Below are positions 1-5,912 of a stretch of 7,146 nucleotides of DNA, in pieces. Within the stretch, counting starts at the first letter, position 1, and the number at the start of each line of letters is the position of its first letter. A program made the position numbers and the translations under genes. The notes beneath the pieces are model-generated. The model made no database searches, was not told where the DNA came from, and saw only the letters and a list, made by a program, of their open reading frames with translations. This DNA comes from CAMCXT01 sp046302715 (GTDB taxonomy: Bacteria > Bacteroidota > Bacteroidia > M30B66), in assembly GCA_046302715.1 (NCBI GenBank), contig JBKCHQ010000162.1:1-7146 (forward strand). The letters run 5' to 3'.

Positions 1-95
1 ATATAATTTTGCTCAACGCTTTGATTATTATTGTTTTCTGCATTTACATTCGGAGCAGCATCCGGCGGCATGTTATTTTCGTTGTCTGTTATCAT
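1..95 (-). CDS. N-terminal fragment of an unidentified minus-strand protein
   Basis: Reading the minus strand from an ATG at 95-93 gives 31 codons without a stop before the window edge. The peptide begins MITDNENNMPPDAAP and continues rich in Asn, Gln, Ala and acidic residues. It has no hydrophobic stretch, so there is no signal peptide, and it looks like a disordered N-terminal tail of a cytoplasmic protein. The family cannot be named from this. A second in-frame ATG lies nine codons in. A TAnnTTTG box on the same strand (107-100) ends four bases before the ATG, which supports a real gene start here. The gene diverges from the porZ-like gene. Function is unknown. Confidence 0.55.
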   Translation of the reverse strand, partial: MITDNENNMPPDAAPNVNAENNNNQSVEQNY

Positions 96-99
96 GCTT

Positions 100-107
100 C
101 AAAATTA
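100..107 (-). promoter_or_regulatory. Predicted -7 box for the leftward gene
   Basis: The minus strand reads TAATTTTG, an exact match to the Bacteroidota -7 consensus TAnnTTTG. A TTG at 127-125 lies 17 bases upstream of it, a plausible -33 element. The box ends four bases before the ATG, so transcription would begin at or very near the start codon, giving a leaderless or nearly leaderless mRNA. This is a motif match only. Confidence 0.5.
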
Positions 108-173
108 AGGAAACATCAACAAATCAATCGGTATTAAATGCTAAATAATAGTGAATAAAATATATCGGTAGTG

Positions 174-181
174 TATTTTTG
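174..181 (+). promoter_or_regulatory. Predicted -7 box for the porZ-recO run
   Basis: TATTTTTG matches the Bacteroidota -7 consensus TAnnTTTG exactly. It lies in the AT-rich divergent region between the two outward-facing genes. I see no clear TTG at the expected -33 distance. Transcription would start near 186-189. The box overlaps a TTG codon at 179 that could formally open the porZ reading frame, which makes that codon an unlikely start. Confidence 0.5.
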
Positions 182-262
182 CTTTTGATTCGAATGGAAC
201 ACTCAAATGGGCATAACATTCCTGATTTAAAATATCTTTACCCAAAAAAGAAAAAGCATTTC

Positions 263-2575
263 ATGCGGATGCATTATCCTATATTACTTTGTTTTGCGCT
301 CCTAACACTTGGGCTGAAAGCTCAAAACGTAAATATTCCTTTAGGAACATGGCGCGATCATCTGCCTATGAATCAGGGTATAGCTATGGCTCAAACAGCC
401 GATAAGGTATATGCAGCCGTTGATCGCGGTTTAATCGTACTCCGAAAATCCGACTTCAGCATCGAGGCCCTAACAAAAGCAGGTGGTTTATCCGATATCA
501 GCGTAACGGCTATTGGCTATCACCCACCTACACATACGGTAATTGTGGGTTACAGAAACGGCAATATCGACTTTATTAAAGACAGCGAAATTGCCAATCT
601 AAGCGATATTAAGCGCACCACACTCATTGCAGGTGCAAAGCAGATTTACAGCATTAAATTTAAAGGAAACGACGCTTTTTTATGCACCAGTTTCGGGGTT
701 GTTGTAATCGATATGGTGCAACGCGAAATAAAAGCCACATGGTATCCCACTGAGGTGCAAACCGAAGTGCTTGACCTCGATTTTATGGGCGATAGTGTAG
801 CCGTAGCCACCAACCGTGGCGCCTACATAGCGGCATTTAACGATCCCGGCATTGTATTCTATGGGAATTGGCAAATACTCGGTGCTCTAGGAACCGATAA
901 GACTGTGCGTACCATTTGCAGCTTCAATAATGCTTGGTACGTCAACAGATATGTACCTTTTGAGGCCAATCGCGATACCATATTTAAAATTGAGAATGGT
1001 GTGAGAAATGTTGAACTAACAGGCGGCACTTATCTAAGAATTAAAAATTCGGCCGAAAAACTTTTTATCTGCGAAACTAACCGATTGGGCTTCAGGACAG
1101 CATCTGAAAGCAGTTATACTTGGATTGATCAATACGATTTTTTCGTTATTCCATATCCCATCGATGTTGAAGTGGACCAAACAGACAACGAGCGTTTTTG
1201 GGTTGCCGATCAAGCCCTCGGACTGGCTTCAGTGTACCAATTTGATCAACGACCATGGTTTACCCCCGAAGGGCCGTACTCAAAAAATGTGTTTAGAATG
1301 ACGTACGACCAAGGTCAACTTTGGGCTGCAACCGGAGGCTATGATTTAAGTCATTCGCCACTCTATGTTATCGACGGCATTCTTAATCGCGATGGTGCCT
1401 TTTGGCGATCATTTCGTTTTCCGGTAGGCTCCGATTTTATTCGTGATTTTATTTCGGTAGCCGTTGACCCTGCCGATTCAAAACACGTATTTGCCGCAAC
1501 CTGGGGGTATGGCGTTTTTGAACTACAGGATGGCGCCATAGTACAGCGCTTCGATACCACCAACAGCGCTCTGGAGGGCATATTCCCCAATTCGTCAGAA
1601 ATTCGCGCTTCGAGCGTAAAAATTGATAAAAATGCCGATTTATGGGCGGTGGTAACTTCGGCCGAGCACCCTGTGGCAATGCGTAAATCTGACGGAACCT
1701 GGCGCAACTATTCGTTTGGCCCTTCAATCGACGACCAATCAACCGGCGATATGCTCATCGATAGCTCGGGCAATAAATGGTTTGTGCTTACCGATCAGGG
1801 TTTAGTAGTTTTTTCGACTGACGAAAATGACGATCTGGAAAAATTCAAGCTTGTGAACGATCAAGTTGGTCGTGGTGCGCTCAATTCTAAAAGAGTGCTT
1901 TCGTTTGCTCAGGATCTTGAAGGACTTATGTGGGTAGGTACCGACAAGGGAGTGAATGTGTTTTATAATCCCGATGCCATATTGCAGGATGACAATTTTA
2001 ATTGGGATGCACAGCAAATTATTATTTCACAAGGAGGATTTAACCAATATTTGCTCAACTCCGAAGAAGTAACTTCTGTAGTGGTAGATGGCGCTAACCG
2101 CAAGTGGTTTGGCACGTCAAAAGCCGGGGTATTTTGTGTTTCGCCCGATGGAACCGAACAGCTGTATCATTTTACCTTCGAAAACAGTCCTTTGCTAAGT
2201 AATACCGTAATTACCATGTGTATGGATTACCAAACGGGCGAATTGTATATCGGCACCGATCAGGGCATAAGCTCGTACCGCACCGATGCTACTTTTGGTG
2301 CCAAACGTTTCGAGGGCGCCTATGCTTTTCCGAATCCGGTGCGACCAGAATATAATGGAATGATTACGGTTACCGGTTTAGTGGCCAATGCGGAGGTTCG
2401 CATTACCGATGTTGAGGGTAATGTGGTGTATAGCGACAGGGCCAATGGAGGTACTATAACCTGGGATGGTCGCACTTACGAAGGGGTGCGGGCCGCTACC
2501 GGCGTTTATTTGGTTTTTGCCAGCAACGATGATGGCAGTCAATCGGCCGTAACAAAGATCCTTTTTGTGAATTAA
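263..2575 (+). CDS. porZ: PorZ-like T9SS beta-propeller protein with C-terminal sorting domain
   Basis: About 770 residues, close to the size of Porphyromonas gingivalis PorZ, a surface protein that works with the PorU sortase and binds the anionic LPS used to anchor T9SS cargo. From the ATG at 263 there is a signal peptide (MRMHYPILLCFALLTLGLKA, then QNVN). The body carries two-component-regulator-type propeller strands such as LMWVGTDKGVNVF (about 553), KWFGTSKAGVF (about 613) and LYIGTDQGISSY (about 660). The last 85 or so residues (from YAFPNPV, about 687) form a T9SS type A-like CTD with an ITDVEGNVVY strand, a GVYLV strand and a terminal KILFVN. Alternative starts are ATG 269 (signal peptide kept), ATG 194 (long lysine-containing N-region) and TTG 179 (inside a promoter box). 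A-rich sequence before 263 and the compact signal peptide favour 263. The stop overlaps the recO start. The PorZ name rests on architecture; another T9SS propeller protein is possible. Confidence 0.8.
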   Translation: MRMHYPILLCFALLTLGLKAQNVNIPLGTWRDHLPMNQGIAMAQTADKVYAAVDRGLIVLRKSDFSIEALTKAGGLSDISVTAIGYHPPTHTVIVGYRNGNIDFIKDSEIANLSDIKRTTLIAGAKQIYSIKFKGNDAFLCTSFGVVVIDMVQREIKATWYPTEVQTEVLDLDFMGDSVAVATNRGAYIAAFNDPGIVFYGNWQILGALGTDKTVRTICSFNNAWYVNRYVPFEANRDTIFKIENGVRNVELTGGTYLRIKNSAEKLFICETNRLGFRTASESSYTWIDQYDFFVIPYPIDVEVDQTDNERFWVADQALGLASVYQFDQRPWFTPEGPYSKNVFRMTYDQGQLWAATGGYDLSHSPLYVIDGILNRDGAFWRSFRFPVGSDFIRDFISVAVDPADSKHVFAATWGYGVFELQDGAIVQRFDTTNSALEGIFPNSSEIRASSVKIDKNADLWAVVTSAEHPVAMRKSDGTWRNYSFGPSIDDQSTGDMLIDSSGNKWFVLTDQGLVVFSTDENDDLEKFKLVNDQVGRGALNSKRVLSFAQDLEGLMWVGTDKGVNVFYNPDAILQDDNFNWDAQQIIISQGGFNQYLLNSEEVTSVVVDGANRKWFGTSKAGVFCVSPDGTEQLYHFTFENSPLLSNTVITMCMDYQTGELYIGTDQGISSYRTDATFGAKRFEGAYAFPNPVRPEYNGMITVTGLVANAEVRITDVEGNVVYSDRANGGTITWDGRTYEGVRAATGVYLVFASNDDGSQSAVTKILFVN

Positions 2576-3279
2576 TGGTTCAGGCCGATATTGCCTTAAT
2601 CCTACAATGTATTAAGCAGGGCGATAGCTCAGCGGTGGTGCGCATGTTTACCCAAAAAAACGGCTTGCTTAGTTTTTTAATTAAGGGCGTTTATAAAAAA
2701 CAGCAATCAAAAGCAGCTTTGGTGCAACCCATGCAGTTTGTGCATCTGAATTACCGAATGCACGAATCAAAAGAATTATTATTTGCCTCCGAATTAAAGG
2801 CGTATCAGGTGTTTCAGTGGATCCCTTTTTCGCCGGTAAAACTGGCACAGTTAAATTTTCTGGCCGAATTACTTCTTAAAACCTTAAAGCCAGGGGTAGA
2901 CGACGCACCACTTTTTGACCATATTGTTTACTTGCTAACCGAACTGGATGCAAAGGAAGAAGATCCTAATTTTCATCTTCGTTTTTTAATTGACTATGCT
3001 GCGCATTTAGGCATTGGAATTACGTTTAATTACAGCAGCGAAAACCAATATTTTTCTTTCGAAAGCGGCAGTTTTGTGCCCGTTAAAACTGGCACTGCCG
3101 ATGCATATATCTCATTAGGGCTGGCTACCTTAGTTCAAACAGAAGTTCCTTTGGAGCTGCCCTCTAACCGATTGCAACGCAACGAAATCCTGCATGTGCT
3201 GCTCGATTATTTCAGGTATCATTATCCCTCACTAAATGCATTTAAAAGCCCCGAGGTGTTATCGGCCATTTTTACTTAA
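2575..3279 (+). CDS. recO: DNA repair protein RecO
   Basis: A 234-residue protein of normal RecO length. RecO binds single-stranded DNA and SSB and, with RecR, loads RecA in the RecF recombinational repair pathway in the cytoplasm. The N-terminal part (about 1-80) fits the RecO OB fold: an LILQCIKQGDSSAVVRMFT strand pair, then GLLSFLIKGVYKK, then a strand with QPMQFVHLNY. The rest is the helical C-terminal domain, including FLAELLLKTLK and FHLRFLIDYAAHLGI. Only one cysteine (in LILQC) is present, so the four-cysteine zinc site of some RecO proteins is absent. Its ATG shares the A with the TAA stop of the porZ-like gene (TAATG), so translation is probably coupled and recO depends on the upstream promoter. 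Confidence 0.88.
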   Translation: MVQADIALILQCIKQGDSSAVVRMFTQKNGLLSFLIKGVYKKQQSKAALVQPMQFVHLNYRMHESKELLFASELKAYQVFQWIPFSPVKLAQLNFLAELLLKTLKPGVDDAPLFDHIVYLLTELDAKEEDPNFHLRFLIDYAAHLGIGITFNYSSENQYFSFESGSFVPVKTGTADAYISLGLATLVQTEVPLELPSNRLQRNEILHVLLDYFRYHYPSLNAFKSPEVLSAIFT

Positions 3280-3291
3280 GCAGGCATTCTA

Positions 3292-3299
3292 TATCTTTG
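3292..3299 (+). promoter_or_regulatory. Predicted -7 box directly before tatC
   Basis: TATCTTTG matches TAnnTTTG exactly, in the 24-base gap between recO and tatC. Only four bases separate it from the tatC ATG, so a transcript from here would start at or next to the start codon. No TTG lies at the expected -33 distance. It would be an internal promoter, separating tat expression from porZ-recO. Confidence 0.45.
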
Positions 3300-3303
3300 C
3301 CCA

Positions 3304-4146
3304 ATGCCCATCGATCAGCCCGAAGAAGAAGTGAGTACTTCCGAAATGTCATTTCTCGACCATCTTGAGGCGCTGCGTTGGCACCTTATTCGCTCGGTTT
3401 TAGCTGTAATGGTGTTTGGTTCGCTCGCATTTTTTTTCTCCGATATTGTTTTCGACGGAGTTATTCTTGCTCCCAAATACGATTCGTTTATTACATACCG
3501 ATTTTTTTGCTGGCTTTCTCAGATTCTGTTTTCAAACGATAGTATTTGCTTAAACAGTTTGAATTTTGAACTCATCAGTACACAAATGTCGGGGCAGTTT
3601 ACCACACACCTCACGGTAGCATTTGCCACGGGCATTGTATTGGCTTTTCCTTATTTATTATGGGAGATATGGCGTTTTGTAAAACCCGCGCTGTATCCAC
3701 GAGAGCAAAAAATGGCCAATGGTATGGTGTTTTGGGGCTCGTTCCTTTTTGCCTTGGGCATTTCTTTTGGTTACTTTGTTATAACGCCATTAAGTGTATA
3801 TTTTTTTGGTAATTATCAGGTATCGGGCCTTGTGGCCAATCAAATTGCCGTAACGAGTTTTATTTCAACGGTGGTAACCACCACCTTTGGAACGGGCGTT
3901 GTTTTTGAGCTTCCAATATTAATTTACTTCCTCGCCAAAATTGGCTTGGTTACCCCCGAGTTTCTTAAAAGTGCCCGAAAGATATCCTACATTGTAATCC
4001 TTATTGTAGCAGCAATAATCACCCCGCCCGACGTAACCAGCCAGATCATTGTTTCGATTCCGTTGTTTTTACTTTACGAAACAGGCATTTATATTGCCCG
4101 TCGCGTGCAAAAAAATGAAGCCCTACAAGCATCAAAGGGTAATTAA
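3304..4146 (+). CDS. tatC: Sec-independent protein translocase subunit TatC
   Basis: A 280-residue inner-membrane protein with six hydrophobic segments. TatC binds twin-arginine signal peptides and recruits TatA to export folded proteins. Family marks are the cytoplasmic SFLDHLEALRWHLIRS helix (about 16-31), LAPKY with Pro57, FVKPALYPREQ with Glu134 (E. coli Glu103), VVFELP with Glu202 (E. coli Glu170) and IITPPDVTSQ with Asp243 (E. coli Asp211). The position of E. coli Glu15 is Ala23 here, with a Glu one residue before it. The first periplasmic loop is longer than in E. coli and holds Cys69 and Cys82; from memory this long loop is usual in Bacteroidota. The short acidic N-terminus (MPIDQPEEEV) precedes the first helix. 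tatA follows after 31 bases and there is no tatB, so this is a TatAC-type system. Confidence 0.95.
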   Translation: MPIDQPEEEVSTSEMSFLDHLEALRWHLIRSVLAVMVFGSLAFFFSDIVFDGVILAPKYDSFITYRFFCWLSQILFSNDSICLNSLNFELISTQMSGQFTTHLTVAFATGIVLAFPYLLWEIWRFVKPALYPREQKMANGMVFWGSFLFALGISFGYFVITPLSVYFFGNYQVSGLVANQIAVTSFISTVVTTTFGTGVVFELPILIYFLAKIGLVTPEFLKSARKISYIVILIVAAIITPPDVTSQIIVSIPLFLLYETGIYIARRVQKNEALQASKGN

Positions 4147-4153
4147 ATTATAC

Positions 4154-4161
4154 TACCTTTG
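4154..4161 (+). promoter_or_regulatory. Predicted -7 box before tatA
   Basis: TACCTTTG matches TAnnTTTG exactly, within the 31-base gap between tatC and tatA. It ends 16 bases before the tatA ATG, which would give a leader of roughly ten bases. A separate tatA promoter would fit the need for many more TatA than TatC copies. No matching -33 TTG is visible. Confidence 0.42.
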
Positions 4162-4177
4162 GCAATAACAAAATATT

Positions 4178-4366
4178 ATGGTACAAATGGTTATTTTGGG
4201 AGTTGTTGGCCCTTGGCAGATTGTGCTGGTTTTAGCAGTAATACTGCTCATGTTCGGAGGTAAAAAACTTCCCCAGCTCATGAAGGGTTTGGGGCAGGGT
4301 ATCAGAGAATTTAAAGATGCCAAAGACGGAAAGCCTAACGAAGAATTGCCCGAAAAGAAAGACTGA
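4178..4366 (+). CDS. tatA: Sec-independent protein translocase subunit TatA
   Basis: A 62-residue protein with the TatA plan: a short periplasmic N-terminus, a transmembrane helix (about residues 12-26, GPWQIVLVLAVILLMF), a hinge FGGKKLP (26-32), an amphipathic helix (about 33-49, QLMKGLGQGIREFKDAK) and a charged tail. Gln14 sits where E. coli TatA has the polar Gln8 in the membrane helix. TatA oligomers form the passage for folded proteins once TatC has bound the signal peptide. With no TatB nearby, TatA probably does both jobs. ATG 4187 (Met4) is a possible alternative start. The gene follows tatC by 31 bases and its stop is two bases before gatA, so it is co-transcribed with gatA. Confidence 0.93.
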   Translation: MVQMVILGVVGPWQIVLVLAVILLMFGGKKLPQLMKGLGQGIREFKDAKDGKPNEELPEKKD

Positions 4367-4368
4367 TT

Positions 4369-5790
4369 ATGTATTCAACCATTGCGCAAACGCTTAAGGC
4401 ACTTAGCGATGGCAGCGTTACAGCGGTTTCGCTTACACGTTATTACTTAGATCGGATAGCCCAACGAGCTGATTTAAATGCATTCTTGGAAGTTTTCGAA
4501 AACGAGGCGCTCGAGCGTGCTGCTCAGATAGATTCACGCATTAGTGCAGGTACTGCAGGTCCGCTTGCAGGCGTGGTGGTAGGAATAAAAGATGTATTGT
4601 GCTATCAAGGTCATAAAGTATCTGCTTCGAGCCGCATTCTGGAAGGTTTTGAATCGTTGTATACCGCTACGGCTGTCCAACGTTTGCTTGATGCCGATGC
4701 AATTATCATTGGCCGTTTAAATTGCGACGAATTTGCCATGGGCAGCTCCAACGAAAATTCGGCCTTTGGTTCGGTGCATCATCCATTAGACCACAGTAAA
4801 GCACCGGGCGGTTCGTCGGGCGGTTCTGCCGTAGCCGTGGCTGCTGGCCTATGCCTAGTAGCTTTGGGTACCGACACCGGCGGTTCGATCAGACAACCGG
4901 CTTCACTTTGTGGCATTACCGGAATGAAACCCACATATGGCACGGTATCTCGCTGGGGCTGTATTGCTTATGCATCTTCGTTTGATCAAATTGGCCCTAT
5001 GGCAAATACTGTTGACGATTGTGCCCGCATATTAGAGGTAATTGCCGGCCCCGATGAATATGATGCTACATTACGGCAACAAACAGCGCCAAAATATTCT
5101 GAAAAGCTACAGCACAATGGTAAAACCCGAATTGCCTATTTTAAACAGTACATTGATAGTGCAGGACTCGATCCAGAAATACGTGCATATCTTATTCATT
5201 TAATTGAAAAACTACGAGCCGATGGCCACACGGTCGAAGCCGTTGATTTTCCATATCTCGATTACGTAATACCAGCGTATTATGTTTTAACTACAGCCGA
5301 AGCATCGTCGAATCTATCGCGCTACGATGGTGTTCATTTTGGATACCGAAGTTCCAATGCCGAAAACCTAGAAAAAACCTACAAGAGGTCACGAAGCGAA
5401 GGTTTTGGCCCCGAAGTAAAACGCCGAATTATGTTGGGAACATTCGTGCTCAGCTCGGGATATTACGATGCATATTACAGCAAGGCACAAAAAGTTCGAA
5501 GAAAACTGCTTGATTATTCCGCGGAAATATTCGACAAATATGCCTATATCCTTATTCCAAGTACACCCGGCACCGCTTTCTCTTTAGGTGGAAAATCGAA
5601 GGATCCCATTCAAATGTATCTTGAGGATATTTACACAGTGCACGCCAATCTTTGTGGTTTACCAGCCATATCTATTCCTGCCGCCACACATTCAAACGGA
5701 CTACCCTTTGGAGTACAGCTTTTAGCAAATACAGCTAAAGATGCTGATTTGATGGCGTTTGCCCATCGTTTACAGGCAGCGTATATTTAG
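4369..5790 (+). CDS. gatA: Asp-tRNA(Asn)/Glu-tRNA(Gln) amidotransferase subunit A
   Basis: A 473-residue amidase-signature protein of normal GatA length. In the GatCAB complex, GatA hydrolyses glutamine and passes ammonia to GatB, which converts misacylated Glu-tRNA(Gln) or Asp-tRNA(Asn) to the correct aminoacyl-tRNA. The Ser-cisSer-Lys triad is complete: Lys74 in VVVGIKDVL, cis-Ser149 in APGGSSGGSAVA, and nucleophile Ser173 in LGTDTGGSIRQPAS. The 75- and 24-residue spacings match Staphylococcus aureus GatA (79, 154, 178). GatA-type features also include GRLNCDEFAMGSSNENSAFG and, near the end, GLPAISIP and LPFGVQLLA. gatB and gatC are not in this window. The start is two bases after the tatA stop, and a terminator-like hairpin follows. 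A generic amidase is less likely given the NCDEFAMGSSNENS segment. Confidence 0.95.
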   Translation: MYSTIAQTLKALSDGSVTAVSLTRYYLDRIAQRADLNAFLEVFENEALERAAQIDSRISAGTAGPLAGVVVGIKDVLCYQGHKVSASSRILEGFESLYTATAVQRLLDADAIIIGRLNCDEFAMGSSNENSAFGSVHHPLDHSKAPGGSSGGSAVAVAAGLCLVALGTDTGGSIRQPASLCGITGMKPTYGTVSRWGCIAYASSFDQIGPMANTVDDCARILEVIAGPDEYDATLRQQTAPKYSEKLQHNGKTRIAYFKQYIDSAGLDPEIRAYLIHLIEKLRADGHTVEAVDFPYLDYVIPAYYVLTTAEASSNLSRYDGVHFGYRSSNAENLEKTYKRSRSEGFGPEVKRRIMLGTFVLSSGYYDAYYSKAQKVRRKLLDYSAEIFDKYAYILIPSTPGTAFSLGGKSKDPIQMYLEDIYTVHANLCGLPAISIPAATHSNGLPFGVQLLANTAKDADLMAFAHRLQAAYI

Positions 5791-5802
5791 GCTTCTTTTT
5801 TG

Positions 5803-5820
5803 TCAACAAACAAGTGTTGA
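5803..5820 (+). other. Small inverted repeat after gatA
   Basis: TCAACA (5803-5808) and TGTTGA (5815-5820) can form a 6-bp stem with a 6-base loop, 13 bases after the gatA stop. No T-run follows directly, so it is not a terminator by itself. It may protect the mRNA 3' end or be chance. Confidence 0.25.
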
Positions 5821-5826
5821 ATTCCT

Positions 5827-5858
5827 GCTTAAACTTGAAGTTTTTTAAGCATTTTTCT
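5827..5858 (+). terminator. Predicted intrinsic terminator after gatA
   Basis: GCTTAAA (5827-5833) pairs with TTTAAGC (5844-5850). The interior can pair further (ACT with AGT around TGA, bulging three Ts). ATTTTTCT follows immediately as the U-rich tail. The stem is AT-rich and so of moderate strength, as is usual in low-GC Bacteroidota. Its position between the gatA stop and the next promoter box suits the end of the porZ-recO-tatC-tatA-gatA run. Confidence 0.55.
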
Positions 5859-5861
5859 CTT

Positions 5862-5869
5862 TAGGTTTG
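5862..5869 (+). promoter_or_regulatory. Predicted -7 box for the transglycosylase gene
   Basis: TAGGTTTG matches TAnnTTTG exactly, just after the terminator hairpin. A TTG at 5835-5837 lies 24 bases upstream, slightly beyond the usual -33 spacing and inside the hairpin. Transcription would start near 5875, giving a leader of about 40-55 bases. Confidence 0.4.
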
Positions 5870-5912
5870 ATTTCAGGAAAAAAATTAATCGTTCACATAC
5901 GAATTATTGCAA

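Noticed and set aside
179..262. TTG at 179 as the start of the porZ-like protein
   Set aside because: The codon lies inside the predicted -7 promoter box and would place about 28 extra residues before an otherwise normal signal peptide.
1363..1742. Overlapping antisense and alternate-frame reading frames of about 100 residues
   Set aside because: They lie wholly within the porZ-like coding sequence, have no recognisable domain, and the sense frame has clear propeller motifs.
2290..2297. TAnnTTTG match inside the porZ-like gene
   Set aside because: It lies about 280 bases before recO within coding sequence encoding conserved residues, so it is most likely chance. The match at 4859-4866 in gatA is rejected for the same reason.
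5791..5912. Possible small RNA or small gene between gatA and the transglycosylase gene
   Set aside because: The 122 bases are accounted for by an inverted repeat, a terminator-like hairpin and a promoter box; no convincing reading frame or further structure was seen.
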